Source: PNON01 sp964387025
GTDB lineage: Bacteria > Chloroflexota > Anaerolineae > Anaerolineales > Anaerolineaceae
DNA length: 64,000 nt
Assembly: GCA_964387025.1 (NCBI GenBank)
Contig: CAYLUZ010000001.1
Coordinates: 62,001 to 126,000, forward strand
Reading direction: 5' to 3'
In this document: in pieces, positions 43,139-52,765 of the stretch
How the letters are laid out: each line of letters begins with the position of its first letter
Numbering within the stretch: the stretch's first letter is position 1
Notes under the pieces: generated by a model
The model's database searches: none
What the model was told of the DNA's origin: nothing
The model's input: the letters and a program-made list of their open reading frames with translations, nothing else
Program-made: the position numbers and the translations under genes

Positions 43139-44095
43139 ATGGCCAATTCATCCAAAAAAGCATCCGAAAAGGGTTACCCGATCGCTCTGTTGAGCGCTGT
43201 GATCCTTTCCACCTCTGCCATCTTTGTGCGCCACCTCACTGAAAAATACAGCCTCCCGCCGATCATCCTTTCCTTCTGGCGCGATCTTTTCGTGGCGATC
43301 GTGCTGCTGATCATTCTGGTCCTGATCCGACCCGGATTGCTCCGCATCACCAGACAAAATCTCTACTATTTGATCATCTATGGGTTCGTGCTGGCAGTCT
43401 TCAATTCAGTATGGACTCTTTCGGTATCTCTAAACGGTGCGGCAGTGGGTACAGTGCTGGCTTATTGTTCCGCCGCATTCACCGCACTTCTGGGTTGGTG
43501 GATACTGAAGGAAAGCCTATCCTGGGTCAAGGTACTTGCCGTTTTGCTCTGCCTGGGTGGATGTGTACTGGTTGCTGGCGCACTCGACCCGGCCGCCTGG
43601 TCGATCAACTTGGTCGGGATCATTACCGGTATCGGGTCGGGTTTATTCTATGCCATATACACCCTGATGGGCAGATCAGCCTCCAACCGCGGGTTGAACC
43701 CGTGGACGACCCTGCTGTACACCTTCGGGTTTGGTGCTGTGTGGCTACTTGGTATTGATCTGGTCGGGAATGGTGTTCTGCCTGGAACTGCTCAGGGGTT
43801 GAAAGGATTGTTGTGGCTGGGTTCAGATTGGCTGGGTTGGTTGATCCTGTTCATCCTGGCCGCGATTCCCACAGTTGCCGGTTTTGGGCTCTATAACGTC
43901 AGCCTCAGCCTGATGCCATCCAGCGTGGTCAACCTGATCGTCACCACCGAGCCAGCCTTTACAGCATTATGGGCTTATTTTCTGTTGGGGGAGAGGTTCA
44001 CACTGGTGCAGGTGATTGGCAGTGCCTTGATCGTGACCGGTGTGGTCTTCCTGCGGTTGTGGGAGAACAGAGGTGTAACTGTGAGGGGTGAATAA
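43139..44095 (+). CDS. EamA/DMT-superfamily transporter
   Basis: A 318-residue membrane protein with ten predicted helices in two EamA repeats (residues ~15-145 and ~160-310). Typical segments are LSTSAIFVRHL, the LAYCSAAFTALLGWWILKESL end of repeat one, and TTEPAFTALWAYFLLGERF in repeat two. It is a probable metabolite or amino-acid exporter; the substrate cannot be read from the sequence. It is divergent from birA. Confidence 0.9.
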   Translation: MANSSKKASEKGYPIALLSAVILSTSAIFVRHLTEKYSLPPIILSFWRDLFVAIVLLIILVLIRPGLLRITRQNLYYLIIYGFVLAVFNSVWTLSVSLNGAAVGTVLAYCSAAFTALLGWWILKESLSWVKVLAVLLCLGGCVLVAGALDPAAWSINLVGIITGIGSGLFYAIYTLMGRSASNRGLNPWTTLLYTFGFGAVWLLGIDLVGNGVLPGTAQGLKGLLWLGSDWLGWLILFILAAIPTVAGFGLYNVSLSLMPSSVVNLIVTTEPAFTALWAYFLLGERFTLVQVIGSALIVTGVVFLRLWENRGVTVRGE

Positions 44096-44325
44096 CCTTA
44101 AATTGGACGTTTAATTTTAGGTATTACATGATCGACAAAGAATTAATTAATTTTTTTATCAGCCAAATGATTTGCTGCTCTAGTGCATAAAATATTTGGA
44201 TATTTACCAAATTACGACGTTAAGTTTATTAAAACTAATGTGGATACTCCTTGAATGTATTATTAGTTACGACCTCAGTCTATATGAATCTAAGTGATTT
44301 TATCAATCAGTTCGGTGGGTGAAAA

Positions 44326-44679
44326 ATGGTGGTGAAAATATTTATTTTGTTGGCTGATTGTTCACTCATAATATTTATCACAAGGATGGCAATGCGTCAT
44401 GTTGATGAAATTATATTGACAACGGTTAGCAAAGCCAAGAAAGTTATTACCTGTTTTGAATTTGGTTTGGTATTTTGGTTATTATTCATGGGAATAATAA
44501 TTTTTGCTAGTATTCTAGATAAAAATTTCAAATGGACTTTTAATTCATTATTAATCGATATGGGACATGTTGCCATCCCGAGTCTATTTGTTATGGTGGG
44601 TATATACTGGAAATTTGTAATTACGGGTGTTTATATAAATAGTTTACGTAAAACACTGAATAAATCTGGTAGAAAATAA
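44326..44679 (+). CDS. orphan membrane protein, 117 residues, low GC
   Basis: Three predicted membrane helices (~residues 4-18, 43-65 and 80-103). No family recognised. The coding sequence and its flanks (44.1-44.8 kb) are clearly more A/T-rich than neighbouring genes, which may mark acquired DNA. A GGTGGGTGA sequence just before the ATG could serve as the binding site. Confidence 0.5.
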   Translation: MVVKIFILLADCSLIIFITRMAMRHVDEIILTTVSKAKKVITCFEFGLVFWLLFMGIIIFASILDKNFKWTFNSLLIDMGHVAIPSLFVMVGIYWKFVITGVYINSLRKTLNKSGRK

Positions 44680-44793
44680 CAACGATTATTTATACGATGT
44701 TTGATCGTAGCTGTTTTCATCCGCGTTATTTGTTATATTCATGAAATCTTATTCGGGGTAATATCCAGCAAGGGAATCTTCGTATTAAATCCA

Positions 44794-45294
44794 TTAATCG
44801 AACACATCCAATTGGCTTGCTTCGTACGCGAACCGGATCATCTCCAGATCTTTGGCGGCATCGGTGCATAATCGACCGGGATGCGGCTTGATCCCAACCC
44901 GGCCAAGATCCAGCCGGTCTGAATCCCAGCAGGTCATCACTGTAATATCGGCTTTTGTCATCCCAAAGGTATGGCGTTGGACGGCAATTTCCAGCATTAT
45001 GGCGTCTTGCTCCGAAAGATGCAGAAAATTTGGCTGCAGTACATCTTTGATCAAACTTGCTGCGCGGACGCCGTGGAAAAGGTCAATGCCATCATCCTCA
45101 CGGCAGATATCGTGCAGAAATGCGAAATATTTCACCACTTCAATATTTGCCCCCGTGACCCTGGAGAGAGCCTCGCCGTTATTCCACACCCTGATCCAGT
45201 GCTTCAGGCCATGCGTGCCATCCAGATTTAACAGATACTGTTCCAGGATGGCATTTGCCAGCGGTTCGGATAAATAGTCGGTCAATAAAGCCAC
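44794..45294 (-). CDS. HD-domain phosphohydrolase-like protein
   Basis: A 166-residue protein. It shows the HD metal-site pattern: GTHGLKHWIRV (first His), AFLHDICRED (HD pair), and CWDSDRLDLGR (final Asp). A phosphohydrolase activity is likely, with unknown substrate. It is the last gene of the secA-yciI-surE-HD run, 7 nt after surE. Confidence 0.8.
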   Translation of the reverse strand: MALLTDYLSEPLANAILEQYLLNLDGTHGLKHWIRVWNNGEALSRVTGANIEVVKYFAFLHDICREDDGIDLFHGVRAASLIKDVLQPNFLHLSEQDAIMLEIAVQRHTFGMTKADITVMTCWDSDRLDLGRVGIKPHPGRLCTDAAKDLEMIRFAYEASQLDVFD

Positions 45295-45301
45295 TACCGG
45301 G

Positions 45302-46075
45302 CTACCAATCCCACTCTTTGAGTATATCCAGCATGTGGTGGGCGGTCAGGTCCAATTGGATGGGGGTGATGGATACATATCCCTCTTTTAAAGTACCGAA
45401 TTCGGTTCCTTCATCAGCCAACCCGGTCGGGCTGTCGCCGCCGATCCAGTAATAAGGCCTGCCGCGTGGGTCCTGCCGCCTGACGAGTTCATCCCGGTAG
45501 ATTCGCAATCCCTGCCGTGTCACCCGAAAACCTTTGATCTCATCGTCCTGGCCATATGGAATATTCACATTTAAGACCACATCCGCCGTGATGGTATTCT
45601 GTTCCACCAGCTTTACCACCCGGGCTGCGATTCTTGCTGCCGGCCCGTAGTCGATATGGTTATGATAATTTTCGGGGCGGTCGAGGGAAAATGCCAATCC
45701 GACAATCCCTGAAATAGCTGCTTCCATGGCAGCGGTAACTGTGCCGGAATAAGTGACATCATGCCCGATGTTGGCATTGGGGTTGATACCTGAAACCACT
45801 ATGTCTATCTTCTCGGGGAAGAAACCGAGGGATGCCAGGGCGACGCAATCTGACGGTGCCCCGTCGCAGCACCAGGCTGGTGTGCCATCTGCTAAATGGG
45901 TTTCGCGAACACGCAGCGGCCGGTCGAGCGTTTTCACATGCCCGGAAGCAGACCAGTTGCGGTCTGGTGCAAGCACTGTCACCTTGCCCAGGTTCTTCAT
46001 TTCCTGTGCCAGGGCCAGCAAACCGGGTGCGTTGATTCCATCGTCATTGGTAACTAAAATATGCTTTTCTGTCAT
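45302..46075 (-). CDS. surE: 5'/3'-nucleotidase SurE
   Basis: A 257-residue metal-dependent nucleotidase. LVTNDDGINAPG (catalytic DD), NWSASGH, and VSGINPNANIGHDVTYSGTVTAAMEA are the family signature blocks, all intact. It removes phosphate from nucleoside monophosphates and is linked to stationary-phase survival. It begins one base after the upstream YciI-like gene. Confidence 0.95.
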   Translation of the reverse strand: MTEKHILVTNDDGINAPGLLALAQEMKNLGKVTVLAPDRNWSASGHVKTLDRPLRVRETHLADGTPAWCCDGAPSDCVALASLGFFPEKIDIVVSGINPNANIGHDVTYSGTVTAAMEAAISGIVGLAFSLDRPENYHNHIDYGPAARIAARVVKLVEQNTITADVVLNVNIPYGQDDEIKGFRVTRQGLRIYRDELVRRQDPRGRPYYWIGGDSPTGLADEGTEFGTLKEGYVSITPIQLDLTAHHMLDILKEWDW

Positions 46076-46076
46076 T

Positions 46077-46376
46077 TCACATTCTTTCCTGCCACCGGAT
46101 AAATTCGGGCTGCATTTTCAGGGGTTTGAATTCGGTAAATTTGTAATCTGCCAGAGCTTTTTGAATATATGGACCGTTGGCGAAAAATTCGACCAGTTCA
46201 TCAATGGAATTCGCCTTAACAATGGCTATACCACCCATTCTCGGTTCACATGGACCTGCTGCCAGCACCCATCCTTCCGCAATTCCTTTATCGAGAAGCT
46301 TGCGGTGCTCCAAGATCTCCGCTTCCATCGGCTGCCAGGGGACTCTATAGGTGATTTCTACTATGAAATATTTCAT
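46077..46376 (-). CDS. YciI-like protein
   Basis: A 99-residue dimeric alpha/beta-barrel-type protein of the YciI family. The characteristic HRKLLDKGIAEGWVLAAGPCEP and a conserved NGPYIQKALADYKFTEFKP are present. The family has proposed chlorohydrolase/isomerase-like folds without settled activity. It lies between secA (11 nt) and surE (1 nt) in the same operon. Confidence 0.85.
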   Translation of the reverse strand: MKYFIVEITYRVPWQPMEAEILEHRKLLDKGIAEGWVLAAGPCEPRMGGIAIVKANSIDELVEFFANGPYIQKALADYKFTEFKPLKMQPEFIRWQERM

Positions 46377-46387
46377 CGGATCATTGT

Positions 46388-49300
46388 TTAATGACGATGT
46401 CGTTTCCTGCCTTTGCTGGCAGAAGCTATCACTGGTTGTTCAGCCGATTCAGTCACATTGGGCGGCGCCTGGATTGCATCACCTTCCACGGTTTGAACAG
46501 CCTGGCGGGGACGGTAATTGAAAGCGCGCATGATCACTCCCGCGCGGATATCACGCAGCAGGTTGGTGAACAATTCAGATGCCTGGCTTTTGTATGCCAC
46601 TAGCGGATCACGCTGGGCGTATGCTTCAAGTCCAATCGAAACCCGCAGCGATTCCACCCGGGTCAGATATTCTACCCACAGTTCCGAGATCACTGAAAGC
46701 AGCAGGTGCCGGTTGATCTCGTTCATCACCTGGTCGCCGATCACAAGGCGGGCTACACCTTTATTGTCTTCAGGCCATTCAGTGAGCGGCAATTGACTTA
46801 ACCGGGATGCTTCTTCTTCTCCAACTTCCAAGGCGAACCGTTTGGTAAAAGTCTCACCGGGTAATAAACCTAATTGCTGGATGCGGTTCCATTCACTGCG
46901 TCCCCACATCTCCCGCAAGGCATCCAATCCACCATTGAGGTGTTCAAGGACATCCGCTGTGACATTGGCTGAGGTTTCACCCTGCAGCATACTTGCAGCG
47001 AGGTAAATGTAATGCAGGCGGGTGGTAGGCTGCCAGGCTTGTTTGTGCGTTTTCTTATCGAAGATCATCCGCACGCCGCGAGTCATCACTTCCATCAGTT
47101 GTATGGCAAGGTCTTCATTGACAGCAGGATGGTTGAGGCGGTCCAACATGGTGTTGATATCGCGGGCAATCTGCCCATTTTCGCCAAACAGTTTCACCTG
47201 GTTGCGCTTGAATAGTTCTTCCACCTGGTGCATTAGTTCATCGGCTACATCCGCCCAATTTTTATCCTGGAAATCGGTAGCCTTTACGGGTAAAGTATCT
47301 TCCAGGCGCCGTTCAAATGCCATGATCAGGCGGGTAATTGTCAACCCGGTAAGCAGGTTGACGATCTGATTTTCCAGTGGTTCTTTCAGCTTCTCAGGAT
47401 CATTACCAAGCAACCGCATCTGGTCATTAGTCAACCGCACCGGAATGCCAATGGCCATTCCCAACTCATCGGCCAGTTCCACGGGTTTTCGGATGTCTGT
47501 CTCGTCCCGATCGGTGAGACTGCTGATAAAGTTCTCCAGTCCATCCGTGCGCTCAGTGATCTGATTTTCAAGTGTAGCGCGCTGAGTTTCGATGATATTC
47601 CTGGCAGATTCAATCAGCCTTCCCTGTTCTGCAATAAAAGCATCTTCGGCTATCTTGATCAATGACGCCTTCATTGCTGTTTCGTCACCGCTAAGGTCGA
47701 CTTTATCCAACAACAGGCGCTGGGTAAAAGTCGGGTAGGATTTACCATCAAAGTAGATTGCCGGCTGAACACTTTCAAGATATGCCAGCAATCGCCAGGG
47801 TCCTTCTTCGTCTTTCAGTGATTCCGGTATCCGTTTGGAAAGTTCATCCCTGAATATTTCGATGATATCTTCGCTGAGATCATCTTTGGTAAACGCACGA
47901 TTGCGCTGTCCGTAGATCTTTTCGCGCTGACTGTTCAGAACATCATCATATTCCAGCAAATGTTTTCGGATGTCAAAGTTAGAGCCTTCCACGCGGGTTT
48001 GTGATTGTTCCACAAGCCTGGCGACGATACCACTCTCGATAGGGAGGGATTCGTCCAACTTCAAGCGGCCCATCAGGTCTTCCACCTGGCCGCCGCCGAA
48101 CAAACGCATCAACTCATCCTGAAGTGATAGGTAAAATCGGGAAGAACCGGGGTCACCCTGACGGGCAGCACGACCTCGCAACTGGTTGTCGATACGGCGG
48201 GCTTCATGCCGTTCCGATCCGATGACGTGCAGTCCGCCCAGGTCGCGAACCCGTTCCATATTGTCCATATAGTCCAGTAAAACATGGACTCCTTCTTCGT
48301 ACAGGCCGAAATCTTCCGGATTCATCTTCCGTAAAGCTTCACGCCGGGCTTCCATGGTCATGTTGTAAGGATCGTCCACCCCGGATTTGGAAAGCACCCG
48401 GTTGGCATCCCGCAGGGCATCATCAGGAAGTTCGCCACCCAGCTTGATATCGACACCACGTCCAGCCATATTGGTGGCGATCGTCACCGCACCAAAAGCA
48501 CCCGCCTGGGCAATGATCTTGGATTCTTCATCATGTTTGCGGGCATTCAATACCTGGTGGGGAACGCCTCCCATAATAACCGTGGAGAGACGCTCGGCTT
48601 TATCGGGAGGCAGTTCAAGTAGTTTGAGCAGCGTTGCAAGATTTTCCGGATCCTCCGGGTTGAACGACAATTCCAATTGCCGCGCCAGTTGGCGCATCTC
48701 ATTGGTATTCAGTTCGTCTATGGGTTTGTTAAGGAACAGTAATTCCGGGATCTCGCGTTCATCTTCCAGACGATCGTTCTTCACCAGCCATACATGCCGC
48801 AGGAGCAGGGTTAACAATAACCTTCGAACCGGTTCTGCCTTCAGTCTGAGAGACAGTCGTTCTGAATGTTCCACCGAGGTCGTCCCTGCCAACTGCGGCC
48901 GGCCGATCACATAGAAACGCAGCACTTCCTGGGATATTGCCCGCAATTTGGCTTCTTCTGTGCGGTAAACCACATCGGGGAAGTCCTGCCTGCGCCAGAA
49001 CACCGGAACCTTGTTAGAGTCGTCGCGGCGGGCGTAATATGAAAATTTATACCCCTTATCGTCTTTATCCTGGGCTTCGATCAGTGGACTGTTATCACGG
49101 GTCGCGTTATATTCCAGGTTCATCGGAATGGGGAGGACGTCCAGTTTGTAGATCTTGTGGAACTCTTCGGCTTCCGTCAACGCGGTACCGGTCATGCCTG
49201 AGAGCTTTTCATACATACGGAAATAATTCTGCAGGGTGATCGTGGCGTATGTGACGTTCTCCGGTTCCACTTTGACACCCTCTTTGGCTTCCACGGCCTG

Positions 49301-50401
49301 GTGCAAACCATCAGACCAGCGGCGTCCGGGCATCAATCGCCCGGTAAATTCATCCACGATGACGACCTTGCCAGCCTGGACGAGGTATTCCTTGTTCTTT
49401 TTATACAGATATTGTGCACGTAGGGATTGTTCCAAATAACCCAGCAGTGACTCCTGTTCGGGTGTGCTGTCTTCCGGCCGTTCCGGATCCCCGAGCGATT
49501 CACCCAGGATCATTTCCACGTGCACAAGGCCGCCTTCAGTCAAACTGACGGCATGGTCCTTCTCATTGATCTCATAATCTTCCGGGTTAAGCTGCTTAAC
49601 CACACCTGCCATGCGCTGATATTGAACAGCACTTTCAGCAGCCGGTCCGGAAATGATGAGTGGAGTTCGCGCTTCATCGATGAGAATATTATCCACTTCA
49701 TCGACGATGGCATAATGGTGTCCGCGTTGGACACGGTCTTCCATTCGCATCGAGGTATTGTCACGTAAATAATCGAAACCGAATTCGCTGTTGGTCCCGT
49801 AGATCATTTCTGATAGATAAGCTTCCTGCCTGGGAACCATGCGCAGTTGGTGCTGGTCTTCATGGGGGGAAACAACTCCCGGATCAACGATGAACGCCAT
49901 ACGCCCATTTTCAGTGCGTGATGCCATTTGCAGTACACCGACCGACATGCCCAACGCCATATATACCGGGGCCATCCAGCGAGCATCACGCCTGGCAAGG
50001 TAATCATTTACTGTAACGAGGTGTGTGCCTTTACCGGTCAGCGCATTCAGATAGAGTGGGAGAGTAGCAACCAGCGTTTTTCCTTCACCGGTGCGCATTT
50101 CTGCGATCCGGCCGCTGTGCAAGGTGATACCGCCGATCATTTGAACGTCATAATGGCGCAATCCAATGGTACGCTTGGAGGCTTCACGTACCGCAGCAAA
50201 TGCTTCCGGAAGGAGGTCATCCAAGGTCTCACCTTCTTCCAAACGCTGCTTGAATTCGGTTGTCTTACCCTTTAATTCTTCATCGGAATACTTTTCAAAA
50301 TCAGCTTCCAGCGCATTGATCTCGTCAACCTTCAGGATCATGCGGTCAATTTCTTTTTTGTTCGGGTCGCCGCCCAAAACCCGGATAAAGTTCTGAAACA
50401 T
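46388..50401 (-). CDS. secA: preprotein translocase ATPase SecA, unusually long
   Basis: A 1337-residue SecA (typical length about 800-950). All motor motifs are present: MRTGEGKTL (Walker A), IVDEVDNILIDEARTPL, SGMTGTA, TNMAGRGVDIKLGG and QLRGRAARQGDPGSSRF. Extra sequence includes an insert of about 100 residues in motor domain 2 (from ERLSLRLKAEPVRR to LSTVIMGG), another of about 55 after LGGE, and a helical C-terminal region enlarged by several hundred residues. The C-terminal cysteine zinc motif is missing and the protein ends basic (KGRKRHRH). AAGGA precedes the ATG. Confidence 0.95.
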   Translation of the reverse strand: MFQNFIRVLGGDPNKKEIDRMILKVDEINALEADFEKYSDEELKGKTTEFKQRLEEGETLDDLLPEAFAAVREASKRTIGLRHYDVQMIGGITLHSGRIAEMRTGEGKTLVATLPLYLNALTGKGTHLVTVNDYLARRDARWMAPVYMALGMSVGVLQMASRTENGRMAFIVDPGVVSPHEDQHQLRMVPRQEAYLSEMIYGTNSEFGFDYLRDNTSMRMEDRVQRGHHYAIVDEVDNILIDEARTPLIISGPAAESAVQYQRMAGVVKQLNPEDYEINEKDHAVSLTEGGLVHVEMILGESLGDPERPEDSTPEQESLLGYLEQSLRAQYLYKKNKEYLVQAGKVVIVDEFTGRLMPGRRWSDGLHQAVEAKEGVKVEPENVTYATITLQNYFRMYEKLSGMTGTALTEAEEFHKIYKLDVLPIPMNLEYNATRDNSPLIEAQDKDDKGYKFSYYARRDDSNKVPVFWRRQDFPDVVYRTEEAKLRAISQEVLRFYVIGRPQLAGTTSVEHSERLSLRLKAEPVRRLLLTLLLRHVWLVKNDRLEDEREIPELLFLNKPIDELNTNEMRQLARQLELSFNPEDPENLATLLKLLELPPDKAERLSTVIMGGVPHQVLNARKHDEESKIIAQAGAFGAVTIATNMAGRGVDIKLGGELPDDALRDANRVLSKSGVDDPYNMTMEARREALRKMNPEDFGLYEEGVHVLLDYMDNMERVRDLGGLHVIGSERHEARRIDNQLRGRAARQGDPGSSRFYLSLQDELMRLFGGGQVEDLMGRLKLDESLPIESGIVARLVEQSQTRVEGSNFDIRKHLLEYDDVLNSQREKIYGQRNRAFTKDDLSEDIIEIFRDELSKRIPESLKDEEGPWRLLAYLESVQPAIYFDGKSYPTFTQRLLLDKVDLSGDETAMKASLIKIAEDAFIAEQGRLIESARNIIETQRATLENQITERTDGLENFISSLTDRDETDIRKPVELADELGMAIGIPVRLTNDQMRLLGNDPEKLKEPLENQIVNLLTGLTITRLIMAFERRLEDTLPVKATDFQDKNWADVADELMHQVEELFKRNQVKLFGENGQIARDINTMLDRLNHPAVNEDLAIQLMEVMTRGVRMIFDKKTHKQAWQPTTRLHYIYLAASMLQGETSANVTADVLEHLNGGLDALREMWGRSEWNRIQQLGLLPGETFTKRFALEVGEEEASRLSQLPLTEWPEDNKGVARLVIGDQVMNEINRHLLLSVISELWVEYLTRVESLRVSIGLEAYAQRDPLVAYKSQASELFTNLLRDIRAGVIMRAFNYRPRQAVQTVEGDAIQAPPNVTESAEQPVIASASKGRKRHRH

Positions 50402-50436
50402 AGGAGTCCTTAAGATATGTGGTTAAATACAGGTGG

Positions 50437-50445
50437 ATTATAGCA
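50437..50445 (-). promoter_or_regulatory. extended -10 promoter of secA
   Basis: TGCTATAAT on the minus strand, about 35 nt before the secA start. The -35 region is weak, in keeping with an extended -10 promoter. Confidence 0.5.
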
Positions 50446-50624
50446 TAGCGGTATTAACGGAATATAAGCGCGGTGAAGGTATAGCACCACGAATGTCCCT
50501 TATCTGCATTGGATTGCGTTATATAAGTTAGAACAATTCATTCCACACTTCAGAGGTGCAAATGCTGAGTGTAAACAGTCCCGGGTTGGGGCGGGGTGGT
50601 GACCGGTTGGGTGAAGTAGGGAAT

Positions 50625-50710
50625 CCTCATCCTAATCTGCCCACGAGTACATCGTGCCCTTAGGATAGAGGGAAAACTCCTACCCCCCCTGGGGGAAGGT
50701 TGGAATGAGG
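50625..50710. repeat. 86-bp imperfect palindromic intergenic element
   Basis: The left end CCTCATCCTAATCT and the right end AGGTTGGAATGAGG are imperfect inverted copies. Inside are CACGA-n5-TCGTG and a C-run/G-run hairpin. It fills most of the gap between the GTPase stop and the secA promoter. It looks like a REP- or MITE-like non-coding repeat. The rest of the 50402-50716 gap holds the secA promoter and nothing else I recognise. Confidence 0.5.
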
Positions 50711-50716
50711 TCGTTT

Positions 50717-51934
50717 TTACTTCTCCAGTTCGATCTCTTCCAATGATTTTGCAATAACATCCTGGAGTTTCTGCTTGTCAGGTCTTTTCTTTCCCAATCC
50801 CTTGAGGGATTCAAGCAGCTTTGCGGTCACAGTGCGTGTCATCTGGTTGAGCGATTCTTTTGACACTTTTTCTCCCTTCTCAAACCACTGCGCGGCAGCA
50901 TACCCCATCACAACCGTGGTGGAAGAGGCGATCGCAGCTGAAAGCAGCCAGCCTGGCAGCCCGCCCAGCTTGCTCAATTCCTGGAATAATACCCGCCCGA
51001 GGAATCCCAGCCCGAAGGTGACCACCAGTTCGCGAGCCCGCTGGAAGTTGATCTTATAATCGTAGATCCTGGCCAACCCCAGCACCATGGTTGCCTGGTT
51101 GATGACCAGGGGGGCAAAATCGATCACCGGCAGGGGGATGAGGGCAATGACCGCTGATAGTGATGCTGAACTGATGATGCTGCGCCATGCCAACCGCCAG
51201 CGGAATTCAGGCAAGGCTTTCCCCAGGGCGGCGACGATCCTCGGCTCGATCGCAGCGATGGCGACCAGCAATTGATCCAATCCTTTTCCGCTTTTTGCGG
51301 ATATGGGAATGACCTGTTCCACTTCCAAACCCAGGTGCGATGCCACCAGTTTTTGAATCCCAACCTGGTCTGCTTTCACCAGGTCCACCTTATTCAATGC
51401 CACAACAAATGGTTTCCCGAGGGTGGAAAGCTCCTGGAAGATCTCAATTTCTGTTTTCTTGATACCCTGGATGGAATCAAACAGAATGATCAAAAAATCT
51501 GCGTCCCGGGCTGCCTTGAGCGCTTCTTCCTTTTCTTTTTCCCCTACCTCTCCCACGGCATCTGCCCCGGGGGTATCCACCACTTCAAAGATGCCGGCGT
51601 CTGCTTCCTGGTTCACGCGGGTGGTGCCCGGCAGTGGACTCACTTTGGCAATGTCCCCGCGTTCGTGGATCAGCTGGTTATACAGGGTTGATTTTCCTAC
51701 ATTGGCCGGGCCGACGATTGCCACGCGGGAAAGGGTTCCAAAAGTTTGTTTTAGCTGGGCGGCCGACAGTTTGATCAGCAGCTTTGCCAGGTTGGAATTC
51801 GATGGAAATCCCTTGACCAATGCGGTAAAGGTATTCTTTTCGGAGGGCGACAGGCTCTCCCAGACGGTCTTCACCGTGCCTTGAACGTCATTTGGAAATT
51901 TCGCGATCACTGAATCGATAACCGGTTTATCCAT
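50717..51934 (-). CDS. Era-like GTPase with DUF697 membrane domain
   Basis: A 405-residue protein. The TRAFAC-class GTPase domain shows G1 GPANVGKST (~residue 75), G2 Thr in LPGTTR, G3 DTPG, G4 NKVD and G5 ISAKSGKG. A C-terminal DUF697-like region has three hydrophobic segments (~residues 250-350). Such proteins are thought to act at the membrane; roles are not settled. The ATG at 51934 (GGAAGGG, 5 nt) is chosen over a TTG eight codons upstream. Confidence 0.85.
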   Translation of the reverse strand: MDKPVIDSVIAKFPNDVQGTVKTVWESLSPSEKNTFTALVKGFPSNSNLAKLLIKLSAAQLKQTFGTLSRVAIVGPANVGKSTLYNQLIHERGDIAKVSPLPGTTRVNQEADAGIFEVVDTPGADAVGEVGEKEKEEALKAARDADFLIILFDSIQGIKKTEIEIFQELSTLGKPFVVALNKVDLVKADQVGIQKLVASHLGLEVEQVIPISAKSGKGLDQLLVAIAAIEPRIVAALGKALPEFRWRLAWRSIISSASLSAVIALIPLPVIDFAPLVINQATMVLGLARIYDYKINFQRARELVVTFGLGFLGRVLFQELSKLGGLPGWLLSAAIASSTTVVMGYAAAQWFEKGEKVSKESLNQMTRTVTAKLLESLKGLGKKRPDKQKLQDVIAKSLEEIELEK

Positions 51935-52076
51935 ATCATCCCTTCCGAAATTGAGCAAAGCATAGCATAATCAGGCACTGAGCCTGAACTACTTTGTTTT
52001 ACCATTATACGCGATGAAACAGCCCTAAGTTTCACGTTGATTAATACAGCCAATATTTTCCCATCAAGGTGATTAA

Positions 52077-52763
52077 ATGAACTTTACTCCTGTCACTGTT
52101 TCTTCAAAAATTAGACCCTCCGGTATATTATGGGATATGGATGGAGTCCTCGTTGATACAGCTGCAGGACACTACCAATCCTGGTTAGATGTCCTGGTTC
52201 CTTACGGAATTGTTTTTGACCAGGCAACATTTAATACTACTTTTGGAATGAATAACCAAACCATTATTCACCGCCTTTTCGGTAATGATTTCCCGGATGA
52301 TAAACTTTCTAGAATGAGTGATGAAAAAGAGCTGGCTTTCAGGTCGGCGATCAATGGCAAGGTGAACCTTCTCCCGGGAGTGCGTGAATGGCTGGAGTGT
52401 TTTTACGCCAATAAGATCCCACAGGCGGTTGCTTCTTCTGCGCCAATGGAAAATATTGATGCTGTACTGGATGAAACCGGTATCAGGTCTTACTTTCAAG
52501 CGATCATATCTGCTTTTGGCATGCCAGGCAAACCGGATCCATGGGTGTTCCTGAAAGCCGGAAAACAGTTGGAGGTGAATGCCAGAACTGCGATCGTGAT
52601 CGAAGATTCGCCAGCCGGGGTGCTCGGGGCTCATCGTGCCGGTTACCATTGTATTGCCGTGTCTTCATTGTTGACTCCCGAAGAATCAAAGACGGCCGAC
52701 CTTCTGGTAGACCGTCTTGATCACGTTAGCATAATTGATATTGAGCGTGTGATTTCAGATTAA
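52077..52763 (+). CDS. HAD hydrolase, beta-phosphoglucomutase-like
   Basis: A 228-residue HAD phosphatase with a helical C1 cap. The nucleophile motif WDMDGVLVDT (~residue 20), motif II ASSAP, the lysine near GKPDPW and the acidic IVIEDSPAGVLGA are complete. Sugar phosphates are likely substrates. AAGGTGA precedes the ATG. It is convergent with the P-loop protein, with stops 2 bases apart. Confidence 0.88.
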   Translation: MNFTPVTVSSKIRPSGILWDMDGVLVDTAAGHYQSWLDVLVPYGIVFDQATFNTTFGMNNQTIIHRLFGNDFPDDKLSRMSDEKELAFRSAINGKVNLLPGVREWLECFYANKIPQAVASSAPMENIDAVLDETGIRSYFQAIISAFGMPGKPDPWVFLKAGKQLEVNARTAIVIEDSPAGVLGAHRAGYHCIAVSSLLTPEESKTADLLVDRLDHVSIIDIERVISD

Positions 52764-52765
52764 GC

